This document shows positions 1 through 6,998 of a DNA stretch of 32,065 nucleotides, piece after piece. The translations under genes were made by a program, and so were the position numbers. Source of the stretch: an uncultured bacterium (GTDB lineage Bacteria > Cyanobacteriota > Vampirovibrionia > Gastranaerophilales > Gastranaerophilaceae). The stretch is from NCBI GenBank assembly GCA_949284715.1, contig CASDWH010000014.1, positions 1 to 32,065 of the forward strand. Reading direction: 5' to 3'. Position 1 is the first letter of the stretch; every line of letters begins with the position of its first letter. Below the pieces are notes generated by a model. The model was not told the origin of the DNA, searched no databases, and saw nothing but the letters and a program-made list of their open reading frames with translations.

Positions 1-97
1 AATTATATATATAATTAATTAAAATAATAATCGTAATAATAAGCATAAATTATTTGTAGAAAAAGGTCTTAAACTCAATAATAACAATATTTTTTAA

Positions 98-160
98 TGT
101 CAAAAGATTGTAGAATTTTGTTTAAAAAGATTGTCAAAAGATGTTCAAAACTTGTCAAAA
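98..160. repeat. Direct repeats TGTCAAAA upstream of the response regulator
   Basis: TGTCAAAA occurs at 98-105, 132-139 and 153-160, with a near copy TGTTCAAAA at 143-151. The last three start 11 and 10 bp apart, about one helical turn, the layout OmpR-family regulators usually bind as tandem half-sites. An inverted match, TTTTTGACA, lies at 231-239 near the promoter. Autoregulation by the next gene is an inference. The region is very AT-rich, so chance repeats are possible. Confidence 0.4.
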
Positions 161-223
161 TTTTCAGATAACATTTAATTAACAGAATTTATCTAAAAGT
201 TATTAACAATAAAAAACAGCTTA

Positions 224-252
224 TAGACATTTTTTGACATTTTTTCTACAAT
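224..252 (+). promoter_or_regulatory. Promoter of the response regulator gene, near-leaderless
   Basis: TAGACA (224-229), a 17 bp spacer and TACAAT (247-252) match the sigma-70 consensus at 5 of 6 positions each. The -10 box ends 10 bp before the ATG at 263, so the predicted 5' leader is only a few bases, and no Shine-Dalgarno sequence is visible. Confidence 0.5.
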
Positions 253-262
253 ATTAAATGAA

Positions 263-961
263 ATGGCAAACAAGATTTTAGTAATAGATGATGATAAAGC
301 AATAAATGAATTAATAAAAATAAACCTGGAACTTGCAGGTTATAAAGTAATTCAATGTTTTAACGGGATAGACGGGTTTCAGACAGCAAAGCAGGAAGAA
401 CCTTCCTGTATAGTATTGGATGTAATGATGCCGGAAGTTGACGGATTTACGGTTGCGCAGAGAATACGCCAGTGTCCTGAGATTTCTGATACTCCTATTA
501 TTATGCTGACCGCTCTGTCACAGCTTAATGATAAAGTTAAAGGTTTTGATACAGGCGTAGACGATTATTTATGCAAACCTTTTGAAATAGAAGAGTTAAT
601 GGTAAGAATAAGAGCGCTCCTTAAACGTTCTGATAAAATTCCAAAATCTGCGGCCACCCGTGAACTTTTGACGTATAAAGAAATTACACTTCTGCCTGAA
701 AATTACAGTGTAAAAATTAATGATAAAATCCAGAAACTTACGCCTATCGAGTTTGATATATTTAATGTTCTGTTCCAGAACCACGGAACAATAGTTGCCG
801 GAGCTAAGCTACTTAAAGATATCTGGGGGTATGAGCCTGATGATAATCTGGAAACAATCAGAGTCCATATAAGACATTTAAGAAGCAAAATTGATAAAAT
901 ATCTGACGGCAAAAAATATATAGAAACAGTTTATGGCGGCGGGTATAAATTAAATTTATAG
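263..961 (+). CDS. OmpR/PhoB-family response regulator
   Basis: A 232-residue transcription factor of a two-component system. The receiver domain (about 1-120) has the acidic pocket D9-D11, phosphoacceptor D53 in the L-D-V-M-M-P context, T83 and K105. A winged-helix Trans_reg_C domain fills about 135-232 and ends in the typical Y-G-G-G-Y-K-L. Length and order are those of PhoB, RpaB and MtrA-type regulators. It sits directly upstream of dnaN. The only histidine kinase in the window (5042-6931) lies nearby on the other strand and is a plausible partner; in cyanobacteria the comparable pair would be NblS/RpaB, but I cannot assign orthology. The start has no Shine-Dalgarno sequence and a promoter very close by. 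Repeats upstream may be its own binding sites. Confidence 0.9.
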   Translation: MANKILVIDDDKAINELIKINLELAGYKVIQCFNGIDGFQTAKQEEPSCIVLDVMMPEVDGFTVAQRIRQCPEISDTPIIMLTALSQLNDKVKGFDTGVDDYLCKPFEIEELMVRIRALLKRSDKIPKSAATRELLTYKEITLLPENYSVKINDKIQKLTPIEFDIFNVLFQNHGTIVAGAKLLKDIWGYEPDDNLETIRVHIRHLRSKIDKISDGKKYIETVYGGGYKLNL

Positions 962-981
962 TATATTTTTTAATTTTGTAC

Positions 982-1012
982 TATAATTTAACTGGAGTAT
1001 ATGTTTAAGGAG
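982..1012 (+). promoter_or_regulatory. -10 box and ribosome binding site of dnaN
   Basis: A perfect TATAAT at 982-987 follows the end of the response regulator gene by about 20 bp. AAGGAG at 1007-1012 sits 7 bp before the dnaN ATG. No clear -35 box is seen. dnaN can probably be transcribed separately from the regulator. Confidence 0.5.
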
Positions 1013-1019
1013 TATCGTC

Positions 1020-2135
1020 ATGAAATTTTCAGTAGAAAAAGATATTATATTAAATGGTCTTAGAATCGTTGAGCGTGCAACTGTTCCAAAAGGTTTACAG
1101 CCTGTTCTTGCTAACGTTTTGATTGAATCCGTTTCATCCGATACTCTTAAGCTGTCTGCTACAAGTTTTGATTTGACAGTTGTAACAACCATAAACGGAA
1201 AGATTGAAACAGAAGGTAAAATTACTCTTCCGGCTAAAAAACTTTCTGATATTGTATCAAGGCTTGGTAATGCTCCTGTTAATTTTGAAATAAGTGACGA
1301 TAATATAGCTGTTATTACCAGCGGAAAATCTAAATTTGATATTATCGGTATTGCTGCGTCAGAATTCCCTGTTGTTGAAGATGAATTAACAGAAGGTGAG
1401 TCTATTGAAATTGAAATGAAACCCTTTGTCACCTGTGCAAAAATGACAAGCTTTGCTGCCGCAGGGTATGAAACAAATAATCTGTTATCCGGTGTAATAT
1501 GTTCTATTAATGATAAAATTCTTGAAATGGCTTCCACTGACGGCAACAGACTTGCAAGGGCTAAAGAATTTGTTAAAAATGACGAAAATAAAGACTTTGC
1601 AATGATTGTTCCTTCAAAAATTCTTTCTGAATTTATAAGAATGACTTCTTATGTAGAAGATGAAAATGTTGTTATATCAAAAGAAAAATCAAGAATTATT
1701 TTTAAAACAGGTACAACTAAACTTATTTCAAGACTAATGGAAGGACAGTACCCTAAGTATAACCAGCTTATACCTACAAGCTTTTCTAAACAGGCTCTTG
1801 TAAACCGTGATAAGCTTATTTCTGCACTCGAAATAGTTTCTACGATGATAAATGAAAAAACAAGTATCGTTAAATTTGAATTTACTGACGGAGTGTTAAA
1901 AATGAATGCGGATACTCCTGATGCCGGCGCCAGCGAAGATAAAATAGAAATATCTTACAGCGGCGAGGATATGGTTATTGCATTTAATTACCGCTATCTT
2001 CTTGATTTCTTAAAAATAGCAGAAGTTGAAGAAGTTTTAATCCAAATGAATACTAATTTATCAGCCGCCGTTCTAAGACCCAAGAGCGAAGAAGATTATC
2101 TGTATTTGATTATGCCTGTACAATTACGGGTTTAA
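1020..2135 (+). CDS. dnaN: DNA polymerase III beta subunit (sliding clamp)
   Basis: A 371-residue beta clamp, the usual family length, made of three successive clamp folds. It forms a ring dimer around DNA and tethers DNA polymerase III and repair enzymes. Recognisable family features are the E-G-Q-Y-P-x-Y segment in the central part and the C-terminal M-P-V-Q-L-R-V, equivalent to the M-P-M-R-L end of the E. coli clamp that helps form the partner-binding pocket. An AAGGAG site supports the ATG. dnaA is in the window but 5 kb away on the opposite strand, so the classic dnaA-dnaN pair is broken up here. crcB follows after 3 bp, suggesting co-transcription. Confidence 0.97.
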   Translation: MKFSVEKDIILNGLRIVERATVPKGLQPVLANVLIESVSSDTLKLSATSFDLTVVTTINGKIETEGKITLPAKKLSDIVSRLGNAPVNFEISDDNIAVITSGKSKFDIIGIAASEFPVVEDELTEGESIEIEMKPFVTCAKMTSFAAAGYETNNLLSGVICSINDKILEMASTDGNRLARAKEFVKNDENKDFAMIVPSKILSEFIRMTSYVEDENVVISKEKSRIIFKTGTTKLISRLMEGQYPKYNQLIPTSFSKQALVNRDKLISALEIVSTMINEKTSIVKFEFTDGVLKMNADTPDAGASEDKIEISYSGEDMVIAFNYRYLLDFLKIAEVEEVLIQMNTNLSAAVLRPKSEEDYLYLIMPVQLRV

Positions 2136-2138
2136 TAT

Positions 2139-2525
2139 ATGACTAATAATATAATTAATGTTTTGGCAGTTTTTACAGGCGGCGGATTCGGAGCTGTTCT
2201 GAGATATTTTACAGGATTGATAATTGTAAGTGATAAGTTTGCTTCTGCTCCGGCTACTCTCTGTGTCAATATTATTGCAAGTTTTATTTTTGGTGCAGGG
2301 TTCGGGTATTTTTATTCCAGGACAAATATTCCGCCCCAGTTTAAACTCTTTGTTACCTGCGGTTTTTGCGGCGGGTTGTCAACATTTTCAACTTTTGCAT
2401 TTGAAACATTAAAAATGTTTGAGTCGCACGAAATAGTTCCTGCTGTTGTTTATATAGGCCTTAGTGTTGTTTTATGTATGATTGCTGCGGGTGCCGGTGT
2501 ATATATTACAGGCCGCGGGTTATAA
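2139..2525 (+). CDS. crcB: Fluoride channel FluC/CrcB
   Basis: A 128-residue, four-helix membrane protein that exports fluoride as a dual-topology dimer. The family signature is clear: G-G-x-F-G-A-V-L-R-Y near the N terminus, a conserved Asn in the T-L-C-V-N segment, and G-F-C-G-G-L-S-T-F-S-T-F with the phenylalanines and polar residues that line the pore. It starts 3 bp after dnaN and probably shares its transcript. Its last 40 bp are copied about 1.35 kb downstream beside folC, which shows crcB and folC were once convergent neighbours. No fluoride riboswitch is visible, as expected inside an operon. Confidence 0.95.
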   Translation: MTNNIINVLAVFTGGGFGAVLRYFTGLIIVSDKFASAPATLCVNIIASFIFGAGFGYFYSRTNIPPQFKLFVTCGFCGGLSTFSTFAFETLKMFESHEIVPAVVYIGLSVVLCMIAAGAGVYITGRGL

Positions 2526-2564
2526 TAGTTCTTCGCGGGATTTGAACAGGCTTGCTTGATAACA
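2486..2564. repeat. Direct repeat copy 1: crcB/folC junction, left of fic
   Basis: This 79 bp stretch covers the crcB 3' end plus a remnant of the folC 3' end. Copy 2 lies at 3838-3912. The first 34 bp are identical; afterwards there are 4 substitutions and one extra CTTG in this copy. On the minus strand the remnant still reads L-F-K-S-R-E-E-L-L-stop, matching the real FolC C terminus, but the CTTG insertion shifts the frame further upstream. Immediately beyond, 2566-2575 is an inverted match to 3922-3931, suggesting a template switch or rearrangement at this end. Confidence 0.85.
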
Positions 2565-2582
2565 AGTCTGCGGTTTTGTATA

Positions 2583-3689
2583 TTATTCTCCATCCACTAT
2601 TTTTATAAGTTCTTGGAAAGCATATAAATTTCCACGGTTTCCGCTGGCTTCTCTAATAAGTGTAAGTACTTGCTTTTCGGCAAGCTTTTGTAATATTGAA
2701 TTAGCAGTTTTTCTATTGGCTATATTTGCTGATTTTGCAAAGGAAGAAGTTGTAAAAATAGGTTTTGAAAAAATAGTGTCTATAATGTTAAATGTATACT
2801 GCGATTTTATTGTTTCTTGAATTATATTTTTCGTGTTATTACTTAATTCAAGAATTTGGTTAATTTTTTGCGTATTTATTTTTGATTGCTCTATAATTGC
2901 AGTTAAGAAAAACTCAATCCAGTTTTGCCAGTTGTCACTTTTGGTTATATTTCTAAGATTGTTATAATATTCTTCTCTGTGTTTTTCAAAATATTCACTC
3001 AAATAGAATATAGGTTGCGCCAGATATTGTTTTGAATATAAAAATATTGGAATCAATAGCCTGCCAAGCCTTCCGTTTCCGTCTAAGAACGGGTGAATAA
3101 TTTCAAATTGTGCATGCACAATAGCTAATTGTATTAATAAATCTAAATAATCAGAATTTATAAACTTTTCCCATTCATCAAGGTAATCAATAATTTCATT
3201 AGGAGCAGGGGGAATAAAAGAAGCATTTTCAATAGTAGAGTTTTTGGGGCCAATCCAATTCTGTATTTTTCTGAACTCACCTCTACCTTTATTTGCGCCG
3301 CGAACACCTCTTAGTAAGACACTATGTATATCTCTAATCATATTTAGATGAATAAAAGGTTTTTCTTCTAAAAGTTCTATTGCATAAGCCATCGCTGTAC
3401 GGTAATTGAGTATTTCTAATATATCTTGTTTTTTGTTTGTATCAAAATTTTCTCCTGCTTCATGCTGTAAGACTTCGGTTAAAGTTGCTTGTGTTCCCTC
3501 AATTTGAGATGACATAGCAGATTCTTTTGTTGTCATAGGAGCAAGTAGAATTTGCGGATTAATCAGATGGCTTAAAGCCCCGTTGTAATTAGATAATGCT
3601 GCATGAGATTTTCCGATAAACGGTACCAGTTTTACATAATCAATATTTATATCCGCAATTTTTTTTGGTTTTGATGGATTATAATTCAT
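2583..3689 (-). CDS. Fic-domain protein AMPylase with inhibitory motif and C-terminal winged helix
   Basis: A 368-residue Fic protein that likely transfers AMP from ATP to a target hydroxyl. The Fic_N part carries the inhibitory motif S-x-x-x-E-G at 60-65, the class in which an N-terminal helix blocks ATP binding. The catalytic motif H199-P-F-x-x-G-N-G-R-L-G-R is complete, so the enzyme should be active once relieved. Residues after about 290 look like a winged-helix DNA-binding domain, as in SoFic-like proteins. The ATG is supported by GGAG. No separate antitoxin gene is present; inhibition is built in. The gene lies between duplicated copies of the crcB/folC junction and has a strikingly ordered operator region, so it looks like an acquired, self-contained module. 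The target is unknown. Confidence 0.92.
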   Translation of the reverse strand: MNYNPSKPKKIADINIDYVKLVPFIGKSHAALSNYNGALSHLINPQILLAPMTTKESAMSSQIEGTQATLTEVLQHEAGENFDTNKKQDILEILNYRTAMAYAIELLEEKPFIHLNMIRDIHSVLLRGVRGANKGRGEFRKIQNWIGPKNSTIENASFIPPAPNEIIDYLDEWEKFINSDYLDLLIQLAIVHAQFEIIHPFLDGNGRLGRLLIPIFLYSKQYLAQPIFYLSEYFEKHREEYYNNLRNITKSDNWQNWIEFFLTAIIEQSKINTQKINQILELSNNTKNIIQETIKSQYTFNIIDTIFSKPIFTTSSFAKSANIANRKTANSILQKLAEKQVLTLIREASGNRGNLYAFQELIKIVDGE

Positions 3690-3707
3690 AAACGCTCCAT
3701 TATTTTA

Positions 3708-3736
3708 AATATAGCATAAAAACAATTTGTGGGCAA
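3708..3736 (-). promoter_or_regulatory. Promoter of the fic gene, overlapped by an operator
   Basis: Read on the minus strand: TTGCCC (3736-3731), a 17 bp spacer, TATATT (3713-3708), then a leader with GGAG before the ATG at 3689. The -35 box and start of the spacer fall inside the degenerate operator whose TTTGTG half-site (plus strand) is at 3726-3731. A protein bound there would block RNA polymerase. Confidence 0.55.
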
Positions 3737-3841
3737 TAAATACCAAAAAATTACACACAAAAACATTTGTGTGTAATTAAAGTAACACAAATATATTTGT
3801 GGGTAAAAATTGATTTTAAATTACTCACAAATATATTTGCG
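3720..3841. promoter_or_regulatory. Four phased palindromic operators upstream of fic
   Basis: Three palindromes share the arms TTACNCACAAA and TTTGTGNGTAA around a 4 bp centre. The best, at 3749-3778, is a perfect 13 bp inverted repeat with centre AACA. The second (3786-3801 core) has a perfect 16 bp core, and the third (3826-3841 core) differs by one base. A fourth, mostly right-half site overlaps the promoter. The TTTGTG/TTTGCG half-sites start at 3726, 3766, 3796 and 3836: steps of 40, 30 and 40 bp, all multiples of about one helical turn and so on one DNA face. The likely ligand is a dimeric repressor, possibly the Fic protein itself through its C-terminal winged helix. Confidence 0.75.
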
Positions 3842-3912
3842 GGTGCCGGTGTATATATTACAGGCCGCGGGCTATAATAGTCCTTCGCGTGATTTGAACA
3901 GACTTGATAACA
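3838..3912. repeat. Direct repeat copy 2: crcB tail remnant plus folC end
   Basis: This 75 bp is the partner of 2486-2564. It holds a non-coding remnant of the crcB 3' end, followed by the intact folC C-terminal codons. The repeat begins inside the third fic operator, where the operator's T-T-T-G-C-G-G-G-T meets the crcB-derived sequence. That junction may reflect microhomology at insertion. Confidence 0.85.
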
Positions 3913-5041
3913 TATAAAAAGAACCGCAGACAATTGTTAATTTGTTATTTTGTATTTGTAAATTTCCGTCAAATTTCTTGCAAGGGTACGGGCAAGCCGA
4001 TTTTAAATCCTCAAATTTAGCGGTGTTTGGATAATTAAATTCATAAAAATAAATGTCATCTTCAGGCCTGAATAAAATATTTATCATTTTTTTATACTCT
4101 TTGTTTTTTAAACACCCGAAAATAAATGTTCTTTGATACTGCGGATATAAATAATCAAGGTTTAATTTCAATGCTTCAATACCGTTCGGGTTGTGTGAGG
4201 CATCTACAATAAGATTATGTTTTGGAAAATATTCAAATCTGAACGGATGAATAGTGTTTTTGAGTCCTGTCAGAATCTCATCATTCATTATATCTTTAAA
4301 AAATGTTTGTATAACTGTAAGTACAAGCGAGATATTTTCTTCCTGCTGAAATCCTTTGAGAGCGCAGGCTTGTTTATATTCATCATTAACTACAGGCGGT
4401 ATTAGTATAAATAAAGAATTTAATTTATCAGCCCTGTCTTTGAGTACTTCCATTGCGGAGGCTGTTACTACAGGACAAGCCGGTTTTATGATACCGGCTT
4501 TTTCAAATGCAATTTTATCTTTTGTATTACCCAGTCTTTCTGTATGGTCATAATCTATATGGGTTATAACAGAACAAATATTTTGCTTAATTACATTTGT
4601 TGCATCAAATCTTCCGCCAAGTCCTGTTTCTAAAATAACTATTTCCGCGCCTTTTTCTTTGAAGTACAAAAACATCATTATAGTAAGTATTTCAAATTCA
4701 GTCAGATGTATAGAAACCTCATCAGCTTTTTTACATATATCAAATACGTATTTTGCAAAAATTTCTTTTGGAATATTTTGGCCGTTAAATTTAATCCTCT
4801 CTGTATAATCGAAGATATGCGGGCTGGTGTATAATCCTGTTTTATATTTTGTTCTGAGTATTGACTCAAGCATTGCACAAACACTGCCTTTGCCGTTTGT
4901 ACCTGCAACATGAATATATTTTAAACTATTCTGCGGGTTATTAAAAAGATTCAGAATTTTTGAAATTCTATCCAACCCGAGTTCTATAAAAAATCTGCCT
5001 TTTGAGGTTAAAAGTTCTATGGCTTTTTCGTAATTATCCAT
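3872..5041 (-). CDS. folC: Folylpolyglutamate synthase / dihydrofolate synthase
   Basis: A 389-residue Mur-ligase-fold enzyme that adds glutamate to dihydropteroate and to folates using ATP. The P-loop H-V-A-G-T-N-G-K-G-S lies near residue 45, and the family motif E-T-G-L-G-G-R-F-D-A-T-N near 140. The S-H-N-P-x-G segment in the C-terminal domain is also typical. Length is slightly below the usual 420-430, at the C-terminal end. The start codon directly abuts the stop of the histidine kinase (TAAATG), so translation is probably coupled. The last codons overlap the duplicated sequence next to fic, indicating that the ancestral neighbour was crcB in convergent orientation. Confidence 0.95.
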   Translation of the reverse strand: MDNYEKAIELLTSKGRFFIELGLDRISKILNLFNNPQNSLKYIHVAGTNGKGSVCAMLESILRTKYKTGLYTSPHIFDYTERIKFNGQNIPKEIFAKYVFDICKKADEVSIHLTEFEILTIMMFLYFKEKGAEIVILETGLGGRFDATNVIKQNICSVITHIDYDHTERLGNTKDKIAFEKAGIIKPACPVVTASAMEVLKDRADKLNSLFILIPPVVNDEYKQACALKGFQQEENISLVLTVIQTFFKDIMNDEILTGLKNTIHPFRFEYFPKHNLIVDASHNPNGIEALKLNLDYLYPQYQRTFIFGCLKNKEYKKMINILFRPEDDIYFYEFNYPNTAKFEDLKSACPYPCKKFDGNLQIQNNKLTIVCGSFYMLSSLFKSREGLL

Positions 5042-6931
5042 TTATTTCTTTTCTATTGATGATAAAGTCCATCCGTTGCCGTGTGATTCCTGTTGGGTTT
5101 CGCTTTCTGAAGGAAGGTTTGGAATATATTCTTCCGGTTCTTCTTCCGGCTGGTCAATAGGAAGTCTGAATCCAAAGGTTGAACCTTCGCCGAGTTTTGA
5201 ATGAACAAAGACTTCACCGTGATGGTGTTTTTCTATAGCTATTTTTACAAGATGTAATCCAAGCCCTGTACCTTTTACAGAGTGGGTGGCATTTTCAACA
5301 CGATAAAATCTTTCAAAAATTTTATCAAGACATTCTTCAGGTATTCCTTGACCCTGATCTTCTACGCTTATTTCTACACAGTTATCTACACGGGAACGTT
5401 CTGCACGGATTTTTATACGTTTGCCGTCCGGTGAATACTTGATAGCATTAGAAATTATGTTCATTAATGCTCTTGAAATACTGTCAATATTCAGAGTAAC
5501 TTCCGGCAAATCAGGTTCTTTTATTATAGAGAAGGTTAAATTGTGTTCTTTTGCTAATACTTCAACCTGATTTACGCAATCTTCTATTATTTCAACAATA
5601 TTTTGTTTACTCATTTCAAGATGAACATTTTGAGATTCATATCTTGAAAAATCAAGTATATCATTTACCATCCGGTTGAGTCTTATAATTTCCTGATTCA
5701 TTACACCTATGAATTCGCGCTGGGTGTTAAAGTCAAAATTGTCACCATAGTTGTATAAAGTATCAATATAGCTTCTTAAAACGGTGACAGGTGTTCTTAA
5801 TTCATGTGATACATTTGATATGAAATGCGAGCGTAATTGATCCATTTCTATTTCTTTGGTTACGTCAATCAGAACTATTATGTAGCCTGTATAGGCTCCG
5901 CTTCTTGAAAACATAGGTGATATAAGCGATTTGATAATTCTTTTTGATATTTCTATGTTAAATTCAAGCGGTTTTGATTCCATTTCTTCAAGCGGAGTAT
6001 CTTTAAACTGTTCGATTTTATCTTTAAAACAGAGTTCTCCGTTTGTATCGCAGAATTGTTGTATTTGAGTATTAACAATATCATTATCTGTTACTTCTAA
6101 AAGTTTCTTTGCGTGGTTATTTACCAGTATTACTTTGTCTTTACTGTCGCAGACCACAACACCGTTTACAATACTCATAAGTACAGCTTCAAGTTTATTG
6201 CGCTCAAAAGTAAGACTTTCTATAGTTTGTTCATTATACCGGCTGAGTTTGCGGGACATATCATTAAATGCATCGAATAATTCAGATACTTCGCGTCCTG
6301 CATTTTCTTTGTCAATTGTATATCCAAAGTCGCCTGATGAAATCTTTTTAACACCGTTATAAAGTTTTCTTAATTCTCTGCTTACAATTGATGTATTCAT
6401 ATAAACAATACCGGATATTACAATCCATGCCAGTATAAATACGAGAATCATTGAAAATTGAGCAGTTTTAACAATTTTGGCAAGAGTTTTTCCGGACATA
6501 CCAATCATTACGGAACCGGCAGTATCAGCCTGACCGAGATTAATAATTTTTAATGGCGCGGAAGCTTTAATAGCATTAGTTTCATATTTATTTGGAAAAT
6601 CATCTTTTGATGAATAAATAATTTTTGAATTAGAATCTCTAAATTCTACGTAAGAAATATCAGAATTGTTTTTAAGAATGGATTTAGAATGTTCTCTTAA
6701 TGTTTCATATTTTTCAAGGTCAGGAATATCTTTAATTATTTCCTGGCTTTCTATAGCAAGTGTTTTGGATATTATTGAGGCAAAGTTTCTGTAACCTGAA
6801 TTGAGGGTTTGTTCTATTTCAAAGATGGCAAAAGAAGCTAAAAGCACAATGAAAACAGTACTTAAAGCCATCCCCGTAAAGATAAGTTTCGACTGCGTAG
6901 TCAATTTTTTCACGGAAACCTTCTCATCCAT
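5042..6931 (-). CDS. Membrane histidine kinase, HAMP-PAS-HisKA-HATPase
   Basis: A 629-residue sensor kinase when started at the ATG at 6931. Helix TM1 is about 16-37, an extracytoplasmic domain 38-157, TM2 about 158-179, HAMP about 179-233 and PAS about 243-358. HisKA has phosphoacceptor H376 in S-H-E-L-R-T-P. HATPase_c (about 478-593) has the N box N-I-I-S-N-A-I-K-Y, the D-Q-G-Q-G-I-P box and G-T-G-L-G-L. The layout is that of PhoR, WalK and NblS-type kinases. A TTG 12 codons upstream is in frame, but it is the start of a consensus promoter and is rejected as start. The Pro/Glu-rich C-terminal tail (after about 593) is unassigned. A likely partner is the response regulator at 263-961. folC follows without a gap. 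Confidence 0.92.
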   Translation of the reverse strand: MDEKVSVKKLTTQSKLIFTGMALSTVFIVLLASFAIFEIEQTLNSGYRNFASIISKTLAIESQEIIKDIPDLEKYETLREHSKSILKNNSDISYVEFRDSNSKIIYSSKDDFPNKYETNAIKASAPLKIINLGQADTAGSVMIGMSGKTLAKIVKTAQFSMILVFILAWIVISGIVYMNTSIVSRELRKLYNGVKKISSGDFGYTIDKENAGREVSELFDAFNDMSRKLSRYNEQTIESLTFERNKLEAVLMSIVNGVVVCDSKDKVILVNNHAKKLLEVTDNDIVNTQIQQFCDTNGELCFKDKIEQFKDTPLEEMESKPLEFNIEISKRIIKSLISPMFSRSGAYTGYIIVLIDVTKEIEMDQLRSHFISNVSHELRTPVTVLRSYIDTLYNYGDNFDFNTQREFIGVMNQEIIRLNRMVNDILDFSRYESQNVHLEMSKQNIVEIIEDCVNQVEVLAKEHNLTFSIIKEPDLPEVTLNIDSISRALMNIISNAIKYSPDGKRIKIRAERSRVDNCVEISVEDQGQGIPEECLDKIFERFYRVENATHSVKGTGLGLHLVKIAIEKHHHGEVFVHSKLGEGSTFGFRLPIDQPEEEPEEYIPNLPSESETQQESHGNGWTLSSIEKK

Positions 6932-6938
6932 ACCCTGA

Positions 6939-6967
6939 ATTATATCATGTATGTATATTTGTAGCAA
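6939..6967 (-). promoter_or_regulatory. Promoter of the histidine kinase, leaderless type
   Basis: On the minus strand TTGCTA (6967-6962), a 17 bp spacer and perfect TATAAT (6944-6939) lie only 7 bp before the ATG at 6931. Transcription would start at or next to the ATG. No good Shine-Dalgarno sequence is present. Confidence 0.6.
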
Positions 6968-6998
6968 ATACTTTTTAAAGCTTAATTGTGACTATTTG

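Noticed and set aside
956-1546. Long minus-strand reading frame over dnaN
   Set aside because: It is a shadow of dnaN; composition and lack of start signals do not support a gene.
2526-2564. A pseudogene of folC next to crcB
   Set aside because: Only about 40 bp of the folC end is present. It is better described as part of the duplicated junction than as a gene.
3720-3841. CRISPR-like array
   Set aside because: The repeats are palindromic, short, unevenly spaced by 30-40 bp, with no unique spacers of constant length and no cas genes. They are better read as operators.
6932-6967. N-terminal extension of the histidine kinase from TTG at 6967
   Set aside because: The TTG is the first part of a TTGCTA -35 hexamer with perfect spacing to TATAAT, and the extra residues do not fit the kinase N terminus.
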